DNA from: Chloroflexota bacterium | Lineage (GTDB): Bacteria > Chloroflexota > Anaerolineae > B4-G1 > SLSP01 | Direction: 5' to 3' | Length of the DNA stretch: 5,982 bases | NCBI GenBank assembly: GCA_012798275.1 | Contig: JAAZNO010000192.1 | Coordinates: 1 to 5,982 of the forward strand | Part shown: piece after piece, positions 1-5,536 of the stretch | How positions within the stretch are numbered: position 1 is the stretch's first letter | How the letters are laid out: each line of letters opens with the position of its first letter | Position numbers and translations under genes: made by a program | Notes under the pieces: model-generated | The model's database searches: none | The model's input: only the letters and a program-made list of their open reading frames with translations | Told to the model about the DNA's origin: nothing

Positions 1-283
1 AGCCGAAATCCTCCAGGTCGTGCGGCCCCCGCGTCACCGCGCCGGCGATGAAGGCGGTGGGATTTTTGATGAAGCCGTAGGTTCCCAAGCCTTTCAGCGC
101 GGTGCGATCTTCCTCCGTCGCGCTGATGAGCAGGAAGCGCACCGGCGCGCCGAACGGCCCGCGCGTCTGCGCCGTGCAGAACTCCGCCAGCTGCGTTCGC
201 ATCTCTGGCGGGAGGGGGGTCTTCTCGTAGCTGCGGCAGGAATAGCGCCGCCGGATCACTTCGACGATGGATTCTTCATGCAT
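1..283 (-). CDS. Nitroreductase-family protein, N-terminal part (runs off the window)
   Basis: Reading the minus strand from ATG at 283 gives 94 open codons with no stop up to the window edge, so only the N-terminus is present. Residues 11-19 (RRRYSCRSY) match the start of nitroreductase-fold flavoproteins, where an R-R-x-S-x-R-x-Y/F pattern contacts the FMN phosphate. Residues 65-81 (GLGTYGFIKNPTAFIAG) look like the 'putative TM nitroreductase' (TM1586-like) subgroup. Such proteins are cytoplasmic, bind FMN and use NAD(P)H to reduce nitro compounds, quinones or unknown substrates. The physiological substrate cannot be told from this fragment. The start is supported by GAGGAG at 291-296, seven nt upstream. 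The gene is divergent from the LacI regulator and shares its 285-nt control region. Family assignment is by recognition only; the catalytic C-terminal half is not visible. Confidence 0.75.
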   Translation of the reverse strand, partial: MHEESIVEVIRRRYSCRSYEKTPLPPEMRTQLAEFCTAQTRGPFGAPVRFLLISATEEDRTALKGLGTYGFIKNPTAFIAGAVTRGPHDLEDFG

Positions 284-335
284 GATGGGTCTCCTCGGAA
301 AATAGAACACGTGCTCACGTTGCGCACCGCCCTCT

Positions 336-364
336 ACTTTAACACCAACTCCCCAAATCGTAAA
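336..364 (-). promoter_or_regulatory. Weak candidate promoter for the nitroreductase gene
   Basis: On the minus strand a -35-like TTTACG (plus positions 359-364) and a -10-like TAAAGT (336-341) are 17 nt apart. Each matches the sigma70 consensus at 4 of 6 positions. The predicted start near 329 would leave a leader of about 45 nt. Position and spacing fit, but the match is weak and this is a prediction. Confidence 0.3.
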
Positions 365-405
365 TGCCGCCGCGAAAAAGGCTTCGCCGAATGGCGGTCG
401 TAAAT
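358..405. repeat. 8-bp direct repeat TCGTAAAT, copies 40 bp apart, in the divergent promoter region
   Basis: TCGTAAAT occurs at 358-365 and again at 398-405. The first copy covers the candidate minus-strand -35 box; the second ends 3 nt before the plus-strand -35 box. Between them is an imperfect inverted repeat, CCGCC (367-371) against GGCGG (393-397). Two copies about four helical turns apart between divergent promoters could bind a regulator, but chance is not excluded. Confidence 0.35.
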
Positions 406-408
406 CGC

Positions 409-437
409 TTGACACCCCTCTCAAAATCAAGTATAGT
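409..437 (+). promoter_or_regulatory. Strong sigma70-type promoter of the LacI-family regulator
   Basis: TTGACA (409-414, 6 of 6 to consensus) and TATAGT (432-437, 5 of 6) are separated by exactly 17 nt. Transcription should start around 443-446, giving a leader of about 125 nt before the regulator. A LacI-type operator lies directly over the predicted start. Confidence 0.8.
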
Positions 438-442
438 GAATC

Positions 443-456
443 TGGGAGCGCTTCCA
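443..456. promoter_or_regulatory. LacI/CelR-type operator overlapping the regulator's transcription start
   Basis: TGGGAGCGCTTCCA is a 14-bp palindrome centred on CG, with 6 of 7 base pairs matching; only G446/T453 breaks symmetry. It differs at one base from TGGGAGCGCTCCCA, the box known for CelR-like LacI regulators. The central CpG is the step into which the hinge-helix leucine of LacI proteins inserts. It starts 6 nt after the -10 box, where bound repressor would block initiation. Autoregulation by the gene at 569 is inferred from this position. Confidence 0.75.
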
Positions 457-486
457 ATTGGGGCTTGTGCGTGCGTTTGATCTCAC

Positions 487-564
487 ATGACTCCCATCTG
501 GCGCCTGCAGCGATTTAGCGCGCTGCGTAAGCCCTGTCCAGGGTACTTCAAGCCGTGGAGCTGA
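487..564 (+). other. Possible 25-codon upstream ORF with a hairpin in the regulator's leader
   Basis: An ATG at 487 opens 25 codons and ends with TGA at 562-564, four nt before the regulator's ATG. Inside it GCAGCG (507-512) pairs with CGCTGC (521-526) around an 8-nt loop, and CCCT (532-535) can pair with AGGG (540-543). No Shine-Dalgarno sequence precedes the ATG and the peptide resembles nothing I recognise. The ORF may be chance; it is listed because the 285-nt gap holds nothing else besides the control sites. Confidence 0.15.
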
Positions 565-568
565 AACG

Positions 569-1585
569 ATGCCGCAATTGACCCTTGACGAGATTGCCAG
601 GCTCGCGGGAGTCTCTCGCACGACCGCTTCCCGAGTGCTGAATGACCGCCCTCATGTCCGACCTGAGTTGCGCGAACGGGTGTTGCGGGTGATCGAGGAG
701 ACGAATTATCGTCCCAACCTCCTCGCCCGCTCCCTGGCCTTCCAGGAATCGCGCATGATCGGCCTGGTGGTGCCCCAGAGCGTCCATGCCTTCTTCTCCG
801 ACCCCTATTTCCCCCGCCTCACCCAGGGGATCGCTGAGGCGTGCAATCAGTACGAGTACACGCTGTCGCTCTTCCTCGTGCAGACTTTCGCCGACGAGTC
901 GAAGCTCTTGCCCAAAATCACCTCGCGCGGGTTTTTGGATGGTCTCATCGTGCAGGTAGGGCAGCGGGAAGACAGTCTTATCGGCGCGTTGGCGGAGAGC
1001 GGCCTGCCGTTGGTCGTTGCTGGACGTCCGAGCGTCACCGACAAGGTGAGCTACATTGATGTGGACAACGTTCACGGGGCGTACACGGCGGTGATGCATT
1101 TGCTGGAGCTGGGACGGCGCCGCGTGGCGACGATCACGGGAGGACGGCATACCGCTGTGGGGGCGGATCGCCTCCGGGGCTACGAACAGGCGCTCGCCGC
1201 GATGGGCCTGTCCGTGGACCCCGCTTTGATCGTCGAAGGGGATTTCACTGAAAACAGCGCTTATCTGGGGATGCAACAGCTGTTGCCGCATCACCCCGAT
1301 GCTGTTTTCGCCGCTTCAGACGTGATGGCCGTCGGCGCCCTGCGCGCGATTCAACACAGCGGCCTGCAAGTGCCGCGTGACATCGCCGTGGTGGGCTACG
1401 ACGATTTGCCCCCCGCCTTGTTGGCCTCACCGACGCTCACCACGATCCGCCAACCCATTCGGCGTTTTGGAATCCGCGCCGTGGAGCTCCTGCTCGAGCT
1501 CATCCAGAAGGGGACGCACCCGCCCCGTCAGGTGCTCATGGGGACCGAGCTGGTGGTGCGGGAATCCTGCGGCTTCGCGGCATGA
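569..1585 (+). CDS. LacI-family transcriptional regulator
   Basis: At 338 aa this is a normal-length LacI/GalR-family repressor, cytoplasmic and probably dimeric. Residues 4-25 form the helix-turn-helix (LTLDEIARLAGVSRTTASRV, then LN), with S16-R22 as recognition helix. Residues 50-57 (NLLARSLA) are the hinge helix, and L56 occupies the place of the minor-groove leucine of LacI. From residue 62 follows the periplasmic-binding-protein-like effector domain: IGLVVP (64-69), DRLRGY (200-205), ASDVMAVGAL (249-258, D251 a likely sugar ligand), GYDDLP (276-281) and TTIRQP (291-296). GGAG at 557-560, eight nt upstream, supports the start. The ligand is probably a sugar; which one is unknown. The operator at 443-456 fits this DNA-binding domain and suggests self-repression. 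No sugar transporter or glycosidase is adjacent; other targets would lie outside the window. Confidence 0.93.
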   Translation: MPQLTLDEIARLAGVSRTTASRVLNDRPHVRPELRERVLRVIEETNYRPNLLARSLAFQESRMIGLVVPQSVHAFFSDPYFPRLTQGIAEACNQYEYTLSLFLVQTFADESKLLPKITSRGFLDGLIVQVGQREDSLIGALAESGLPLVVAGRPSVTDKVSYIDVDNVHGAYTAVMHLLELGRRRVATITGGRHTAVGADRLRGYEQALAAMGLSVDPALIVEGDFTENSAYLGMQQLLPHHPDAVFAASDVMAVGALRAIQHSGLQVPRDIAVVGYDDLPPALLASPTLTTIRQPIRRFGIRAVELLLELIQKGTHPPRQVLMGTELVVRESCGFAA

Positions 1586-1618
1586 CGGCGCTACCGCCCT
1601 GCCCTCGTGGACACGTCC

Positions 1619-2290
1619 CTATTTCCCCGCGCTGGAAGGTGACGCCGTGAGCCACATCAGCGCCTGGGTCATCAGCTTGCGGTAGGCCGGCAACAGCCAC
1701 ACCTTCTCGCTGTGCCCCAACGCGATATAGGCGACCCGGCCGGCCTCCTCGTGTCGCGTCCACACCAGGGGATGGCAGACGTTGCGATGGGAGGCCGCCA
1801 TGTGGATTTCCACGTCGCTTTCGTAGGCATTGATGAAGAGCTCATCCTGGACGACGAAAGCGTCAATCCCCTGGGTGATGGGATGCTCGCGGTACAGGGG
1901 CATCACCGTGAATTCCGCCTCCGGGGGATGCTCGACGAAGTAGCCGCCCAGGAGCCGTCGCAGCCGTTGGCTCCCCTCGCCGATGACGGTGGCCGCGTGC
2001 AGGCCCAGGAGCCCCCCTCCCGCCTGCACCCAATTCACAAGGCTTGCCGTCTGGGCAGTGTTGAGATCGGCGGCCCAGGGGCCCTGGGGCCGGGGCCCGC
2101 CCAGACAGGTGTTGAGCACGATCACCTCTACCTCCGCGAGGGTCGGCTCGACGAGGGCCTCGAAATCATAGGTGACGTGGACGTTGTAGCCCTGCTGTTG
2201 AAAGAAAGGGGCCATGCTCTCGCGGAAACCCTCGAAATCGTGGTAGATGCCGCCGAGCAGCAGCAGCATGTTTTTCCCAACTTCAGCCAT
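1619..2290 (-). CDS. ThuA domain-containing protein
   Basis: The 223-aa product looks like a single ThuA domain (trehalose-utilization type, class I glutamine amidotransferase-like fold) without signal peptide or membrane segment. Visible family traits are the first strand and loop LLLLGGIYHDFEGF (9-22), VIVLNTCLGG (56-65), the glycine turn AGGGLLGLHAA (90-100, with H98), EHPITQGIDAFVVQDELF (135-152, with the D149-E150 pair) and GRVAYIALGHSE (184-195, with H193). ThuA homologues take part in disaccharide oxidation or conversion in some bacteria, but most members have no proven reaction, so the substrate is left open. GGAGG (plus 2297-2301), six nt upstream, selects ATG at 2290 over the next Met at codon 8. 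The gene converges on the LacI regulator with 33 nt between stops and no clear terminator: the only stem, GGCG/CGCC at 1587-1598, is four base pairs with no T-tract. Confidence 0.85.
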   Translation of the reverse strand: MAEVGKNMLLLLGGIYHDFEGFRESMAPFFQQQGYNVHVTYDFEALVEPTLAEVEVIVLNTCLGGPRPQGPWAADLNTAQTASLVNWVQAGGGLLGLHAATVIGEGSQRLRRLLGGYFVEHPPEAEFTVMPLYREHPITQGIDAFVVQDELFINAYESDVEIHMAASHRNVCHPLVWTRHEEAGRVAYIALGHSEKVWLLPAYRKLMTQALMWLTASPSSAGK

Positions 2291-2340
2291 CGAAAACCTC
2301 CACGAAATAATCCTCAGATGTCGCAGCGTAACGCCGTGTT

Positions 2341-2369
2341 AGTGTAGCACAATTGAGGCAGCTTGCCAG
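2341..2369 (-). promoter_or_regulatory. Candidate extended -10 promoter of the ThuA gene
   Basis: On the minus strand TACACT (plus 2341-2346) is preceded directly by TGC (2347-2349), an extended -10 element. CTGGCA (2364-2369), a 4-of-6 match to -35, lies 17 nt upstream. The leader would be about 45 nt. ATTGAGG occurs at 2352-2358 and 2371-2377 on the plus strand, on either side of the -35 box and 19 bp apart, and might be a regulator site. Confidence 0.45.
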
Positions 2370-2390
2370 CATTGAGGACGCGACGCAGCG

Positions 2391-2602
2391 CCTGTCCCAA
2401 CCTGCCTTTGGGAGAGGGGGGCGTCAGAATGGACCTGTCCCTGCGGCACATCCCCGAAAAATAACAGCCTGAGAGCAAACTGAAGTTTGCGTTACTTTTG
2501 CTGATCGGTGAAATCCGTGTTCCTCCGTGAGCCATTTTCTGAGCGCTGACGCGCAGAACACCCGTGACATGTCGGCGCGGGGATCAATGGGCCGTGAGCC
2601 GC
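2391..2602. other. Non-coding stretch with short hairpins and repeated words; possible dispersed-repeat remnant
   Basis: I see no gene in this part of the 449-nt gap between the ThuA and C-S lyase genes. It contains a stem TCCCAA/TTGGGA (2395-2400 with 2408-2413), a purine-rich run around 2410-2420, a perfect 6-bp hairpin at 2475-2490, and four CCGTG words at 2515, 2525, 2562 and 2592. The 9-bp word CCGTGAGCC is repeated exactly at 2525-2533 and 2592-2600. The segment around 2511-2530 (ATCCGTGTTCCTCCGTGA) has the look of intergenic repeat fragments seen in some environmental bacterial genomes. That resemblance is from memory and is not verified. Confidence 0.3.
2475..2490. repeat. Perfect 6-bp hairpin, GCAAAC-TGAA-GTTTGC
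   Basis: GCAAAC (2475-2480) and GTTTGC (2485-2490) are exact inverted copies around a TGAA tetraloop. On the plus strand only a four-T run follows, six nt later, and no plus-strand gene ends upstream. It is therefore not called a terminator. It may belong to a dispersed repeat. Confidence 0.5.
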
Positions 2603-2609
2603 TTGACAT

Positions 2610-2638
2610 TTGCCCCGGATCCGGAACTGGCGTACAAT
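2610..2638 (+). promoter_or_regulatory. Candidate promoter of the C-S lyase gene
   Basis: TACAAT (2633-2638, 5 of 6 to the -10 consensus) has TTGCCC (2610-2615, 4 of 6) 17 nt upstream. A perfect TTGACA at 2603-2608 is nearby, but its 24-nt spacing to the same -10 is too long for a normal promoter. The spacer contains the 10-bp perfect palindrome CCGGATCCGG (2615-2624). Predicted transcription start is near 2645, about 95 nt before the ATG. Confidence 0.45.
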
Positions 2639-2641
2639 GGT

Positions 2642-2654
2642 GGAAAGCATTTCC
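2642..2654. promoter_or_regulatory. Inverted repeat GGAAA-GCA-TTTCC over the predicted start of the lyase transcript
   Basis: GGAAA (2642-2646) and TTTCC (2650-2654) are perfect inverted copies with a 3-nt centre. The site lies 4-16 nt after the -10 box, a common operator position. It has an odd-length centre and lacks the central CG, so it is not the same operator class as the site at 443-456. No regulator is assigned. Confidence 0.35.
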
Positions 2655-2727
2655 GGTTCTCTGTGCGCTCTCGGCTAAAGAGTGAAGTCCAGGGATGGCG
2701 GGAGCGCGACTGGAATCCACACCCTAC

Positions 2728-2732
2728 AGGAG
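2728..2732 (+). promoter_or_regulatory. Ribosome binding site that decides the lyase start
   Basis: AGGAG lies seven nt before ATG 2740. The upstream in-frame ATG at 2695 has no comparable site at the right distance and would add 15 residues that do not resemble the family's N-terminus. Confidence 0.7.
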
Positions 2733-2739
2733 CTGGCCC

Positions 2740-3900
2740 ATGACCTGTGATTTCGACGCCTTCATTGACCGCCGTTTTGGCGACAGCATCAAATGGAACG
2801 TGTGCGAGGAAGATGAACTTCCCATGTGGGTGGCGGACATGGATTTTCGCTGCCCGGAGCCGGTGATTGCGGCGCTGCAGGAGCGGGTAGCGCACGGCAT
2901 TTTCGGATACGGCAGTGCCCCGCCGGAGCTGCGCGAAGTGCTCGTGGCGCGGCTGGCGGCGCTCTACGATTGGCGCGTCGCGCCCGAAGCCATCGTCTTC
3001 CTGCCGGGAGTCGTGGTGGGCTTCAATCTGGCGGCGCAGGCGCTCACCCGTCCTGGCGACGGCTTGCTGATCCAGACGCCCGTCTATCCCCCTTTCCTCA
3101 CGGCCGCGGCGGATGCCGGCCTGCGCCATGAGTCCATGGAGCTCAGCCGCCGTCCCGACGGCGCCTACGAGATTGACTTCGACCGCTTTGAGGCGGCGCT
3201 CTCCCCCCATACGGCGATGTTTCTGCTGTGCAACCCGCACAATCCTGTGGGGCGCGTCTTCCGGCGGGACGAGCTTGAACGCCTGGCGCAGCTGTGCCTC
3301 CAGAAGCGGCTGCTCATCTGCTCCGACGAGATCCACTGCGACTTTATCTTCAGTGGACAGCGTCATTACCCCATCGCCGCGCTCGATCCAGAGATGGCCG
3401 CCTCCACCATCACGCTGATGGCGCCCAGCAAGACCTTCAACATCCCAGGCCTCGGCTGCTCCTTTGCCGTGATTCCCGACCCGGCGTTGCGGGAGCGCTT
3501 CAACGCGGGGCAGCGCGGGGTCGTGGGGCACGTGAATCTGCTGGGATACACGGCGGCGCTGGCCGCTTACCGCGACGGCGGCCCCTGGCTGGAGAGCCTG
3601 CTGGCGTATTTGGAAGCCAATCGGGATTTTCTGGTGGCTTACGTGCGCGAGCATCTGCCCGGCGTGCACGTCGCCGCGCCGGAGGGAACCTATCTCGCGT
3701 GGCTGGATTGCCGTGAGGCGGGCATCCCTGGGAACCCCTACGAATTCTTCCGCGCGCGGGCGCGGGTCATGCTGAACGACGGCGCGACCTTTGGCCCCGG
3801 CGGCGAGGGTTTCGTGCGGCTCAACTTTGGCACGCCGCGAGCGCTGCTGACGGAGGGCCTGGAGCGGATGCGCGCGGCGTTGGCGGAGTTGTCAGTTTGA
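2740..3900 (+). CDS. PatB/MalY-family PLP-dependent C-S lyase (cystathionine beta-lyase type)
   Basis: From ATG 2740 the product is 386 aa, the usual length of this fold-type I aminotransferase family. The start MTCDFDAFIDRRFGDSIKWN is typical of PatB/MalY proteins. Family motifs in order are PMWVADMDF (28-36), FGYGS (55-59), GVVVGFN (90-96), PVYPPF (114-119), CNPHNPVGRVF (164-174), SDEIHCDF (195-202), SKTFNIPGL (230-238, with K231 the expected Schiff-base lysine for pyridoxal phosphate) and RLNFGTPR (360-367, R360 expected to hold the substrate carboxylate). Members cleave C-S bonds of cystathionine or cysteine conjugates to a thiol, pyruvate and ammonia; some, like E. coli MalY, also modulate a regulator. 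The precise substrate is not decidable here. No key residue is missing. The dipeptidase gene follows after 102 nt, with its own promoter overlapping this stop codon. Confidence 0.92.
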   Translation: MTCDFDAFIDRRFGDSIKWNVCEEDELPMWVADMDFRCPEPVIAALQERVAHGIFGYGSAPPELREVLVARLAALYDWRVAPEAIVFLPGVVVGFNLAAQALTRPGDGLLIQTPVYPPFLTAAADAGLRHESMELSRRPDGAYEIDFDRFEAALSPHTAMFLLCNPHNPVGRVFRRDELERLAQLCLQKRLLICSDEIHCDFIFSGQRHYPIAALDPEMAASTITLMAPSKTFNIPGLGCSFAVIPDPALRERFNAGQRGVVGHVNLLGYTAALAAYRDGGPWLESLLAYLEANRDFLVAYVREHLPGVHVAAPEGTYLAWLDCREAGIPGNPYEFFRARARVMLNDGATFGPGGEGFVRLNFGTPRALLTEGLERMRAALAELSV

Positions 3901-3916
3901 GGCATTTGGGTATAAT
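3889..3916 (+). promoter_or_regulatory. Strong promoter of the M20 dipeptidase, overlapping the end of the lyase gene
   Basis: TTGTCA (3889-3894, 5 of 6) and TATAAT (3911-3916, 6 of 6) are 16 nt apart. The -35 box lies within the last codons of the lyase gene. Transcription should begin near 3923 and give a leader of about 80 nt. This lets the dipeptidase be made independently, although read-through from the lyase gene is also possible as no terminator is seen between them. Confidence 0.75.
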
Positions 3917-3922
3917 TGCCGT

Positions 3923-4002
3923 ATGTAGTTCACTGGCTACAGGAGAGTGCGGCGCCAGGATCGGAGTAGGGCGCGTTCCCGGTCGCTAAAGGGAGGCCAT
4001 GG
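3923..4002 (+). other. Untranslated leader of the dipeptidase, with two possible hairpins
   Basis: TGTAG (3924-3928) can pair with CTACA (3937-3941), and GCGCC (3952-3956) with GGCGC (3970-3974). GGGAGG at 3991-3996 is the ribosome binding site, six nt before the start. An out-of-frame ATG at 3999 ends after seven codons. I recognise no riboswitch class. Confidence 0.3.
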
Positions 4003-5376
4003 ATGACATCAACTTGTTTTGACTACGCTCGCGCGCATGAGAATCAATTTCTCGACGAGCTGAAGGCTTTTTTGCAAATTCCCAGCGTCAGCACGCAGGC
4101 GGAGCATCGCCCCGACATGATTCGCGCCGCGGTCTGGCTGCGGGATCAACTGTTGGCGATCGGCTTCCCGCGCGCTGAGGTGATGCCCACCCATGGTCAC
4201 CCCATCATCTATGCCGAATGGTTGGCCGCCGGCCCCGAGAAGCCCACGGTGCTCATCTATGGGCACTACGATGTACAACCCCCGGAGCCTTTTGAGCTCT
4301 GGCACACGCCTCCCTTTGAGCCGACGGTGATCGGCGATAATCTCTTCGCGCGCGGCGCTTCCGACGACAAAGGGCAGCTCTTTGTGCACGTGAAAGCGCT
4401 GGAGGCCTTTCAGCAGACCGCTGGCGCGCCGCCCGTCAATATCAAGATGCTCATCGAGGGGGAAGAGGAGATCGGCAGCCCGTCGCTCGATCCCTTCATC
4501 CGTGAACATCAGGACCTGCTGCGGGCCGATGTCGCCCTCATCTCTGATTCCCACATCCTGGGCAAGGATCTGCCGACGATTGTCTACGCGCTGCGCGGCA
4601 TGGCCTATGTCGAGGTCGAGGTCACGGGCCCGGCGAGCGACCTGCATTCCGGCATCTACGGTGGAGCGGTGCACAACCCCATCAACGCACTGTGCGCCAT
4701 GATCGCCAAGCTGCAGGACGAGGATGGGCGCATCCTCATCCCGGGTTTTTACGACAAAGTGCGGGACCTGGAGCCGGAGGAGCGCGCTGAACTGGCGAAG
4801 ATCCCCTTTGATCGGGAAGTGTGGCTGGCGGAAGCGGGGGTCATCCGCGATTGGGGTGAGCCGGGCTACACCATCATCGAGCGCACCATGGCGCGTCCGA
4901 CGTTGGATGTGAACGGCATTTGGGGGGGCTACACGCAACCGGGCGCCAAGACCGTCTTGCCGGCCAAAGCCTTTGCCAAAATCTCCATGCGCCTGGTCCC
5001 CGATCAGAAGCCTGGGGAGATCAGCCGTCTGATTGCGGAGTATTTTCGGGCGCTGGCTCCCGCCACGGTGACCGTGGAGGTCCGCGACTTGCACGGTGGC
5101 GAAGGGGCGATAGTGCGCCGCGATAGTCCGGAGATGGCGGCGGCGTTCCGCGCCTACAAGGCGGCTTTCGGGCGCGAGCCGATTCTGGTGCGCGAGGGAG
5201 GCTCGATCCCGGTCGTGGCCGCCTTCCAGAAAATGCTGGGGATTGACACGATTCTCATGGGCTTTGGGCTGCCGGATGACAACCTCCACGCGCCCAATGA
5301 GAAGCTCGCGGTGAGCAATTTCCACCGGGGCGTTCAGACCTCGCTCCATTTCCTGACCAATCTCGCGGAACTCTGA
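4003..5376 (+). CDS. M20-family dipeptidase (CNDP / carnosinase-like metallopeptidase)
   Basis: The 457-aa product has the complete two-zinc site of peptidase family M20. The pattern is YGHYDVQP (86-93; H88 metal ligand, D90 catalytic), GASDDKG (118-124; D121 bridging), EGEEEIGS (152-159; E155 general base, E156 metal ligand), SDS (181-183; D182 metal ligand) and HAPNEK (429-434; H429 metal ligand). DLHSGIYGG (213-221) with H215 belongs to the lid/dimerisation domain, and GGSIP (399-403) is also typical of cytosolic dipeptidases. Length and motif order fit the CNDP group, which hydrolyses dipeptides in the cytoplasm. No signal peptide is seen. The start is fixed by GGGAGG six nt upstream. The PatB-like lyase lies just upstream on the same strand, and a combined role in using sulfur-containing peptides is possible but only inferred. 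A hairpin terminator begins 17 nt after the stop. Confidence 0.93.
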   Translation: MTSTCFDYARAHENQFLDELKAFLQIPSVSTQAEHRPDMIRAAVWLRDQLLAIGFPRAEVMPTHGHPIIYAEWLAAGPEKPTVLIYGHYDVQPPEPFELWHTPPFEPTVIGDNLFARGASDDKGQLFVHVKALEAFQQTAGAPPVNIKMLIEGEEEIGSPSLDPFIREHQDLLRADVALISDSHILGKDLPTIVYALRGMAYVEVEVTGPASDLHSGIYGGAVHNPINALCAMIAKLQDEDGRILIPGFYDKVRDLEPEERAELAKIPFDREVWLAEAGVIRDWGEPGYTIIERTMARPTLDVNGIWGGYTQPGAKTVLPAKAFAKISMRLVPDQKPGEISRLIAEYFRALAPATVTVEVRDLHGGEGAIVRRDSPEMAAAFRAYKAAFGREPILVREGGSIPVVAAFQKMLGIDTILMGFGLPDDNLHAPNEKLAVSNFHRGVQTSLHFLTNLAEL

Positions 5377-5393
5377 GTTTCGAGCCGCCATTG

Positions 5394-5439
5394 CCAGGGG
5401 CCCAGCGTCATAGCGGCGCTGGGCCCCTGGTGTTGTTCT
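5394..5439 (+). terminator. Rho-independent terminator of the dipeptidase gene
   Basis: A perfect 14-bp GC-rich stem is formed by 5394-5407 (CCAGGGGCCCAGCG) and 5417-5430 (CGCTGGGCCCCTGG) around a 9-nt loop. It is followed by TGTTGTTCT, a broken T-rich tail. The stem is very strong but the tail is imperfect. The other strand has no T-run at the matching end, so it acts mainly on plus-strand transcripts. Confidence 0.8.
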
Positions 5440-5502
5440 ACGGGGAAGATTTAGCGGCGGGCGTGAGCCCTGGCTTGCATCGCTGGCGAGTTTCCTGCCG
5501 AG

Positions 5503-5536
5503 AAAAAAAGCCCGGCAGGTCAGGCGACCTGCCGGG
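5503..5536 (-). terminator. Rho-independent terminator of the minus-strand surface-protein gene
   Basis: CCCGGCAGGTC (5511-5521) and GACCTGCCGGG (5526-5536) form a perfect 11-bp stem with an AGGC loop. Read on the minus strand it is followed by one C and seven consecutive U (plus-strand A 5503-5509). It lies 29 nt downstream of the stop codon at 5566. This is a textbook intrinsic terminator. Confidence 0.9.

Noticed and set aside
20..403. 127-codon plus-strand frame at the left edge
   Set aside because: Arginine-rich shadow of the minus-strand nitroreductase fragment, which has a recognisable FMN-binding start and a ribosome binding site.
548..1294. 248-codon minus-strand frame opposite the LacI regulator, and a 211-codon plus-strand frame at 1712-2347 opposite the ThuA gene
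   Set aside because: Both overlap genes with clear family motifs and have no motif of their own.
1586..1618. Shared terminator between the LacI and ThuA genes
   Set aside because: The only stem is four base pairs without a T-tract on either strand.
2475..2490. Terminator at the GCAAAC/GTTTGC hairpin
   Set aside because: No gene ends nearby in the right orientation and the T-run is short and displaced.
2538..2551. Second LacI-type operator around AGCGCT (2542-2547) upstream of the lyase gene
   Set aside because: Only the central six bases are palindromic; about 9 of 14 positions match the CelR-like box, within chance for GC-rich DNA. A half site GGGAGCGC at 2700-2707 was rejected for the same reason.
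2645..2739. SAM-type riboswitch in the lyase leader
   Set aside because: Considered because C-S lyases can be tied to methionine metabolism, but none of the conserved SAM-riboswitch core sequences or multi-helix layout is present; only short stems such as CTCT/AGAG are seen.
2584..3669. 361-codon open frame on the minus strand opposite the C-S lyase
   Set aside because: Antisense shadow of a well-supported gene; no family resemblance.
4009..5391. 460-codon open frame on the minus strand covering the whole dipeptidase gene
   Set aside because: It mirrors a gene with a complete M20 active site. In GC-rich DNA such antisense frames stay open because of third-position GC bias; the translation is low-complexity-like with no recognisable domain.
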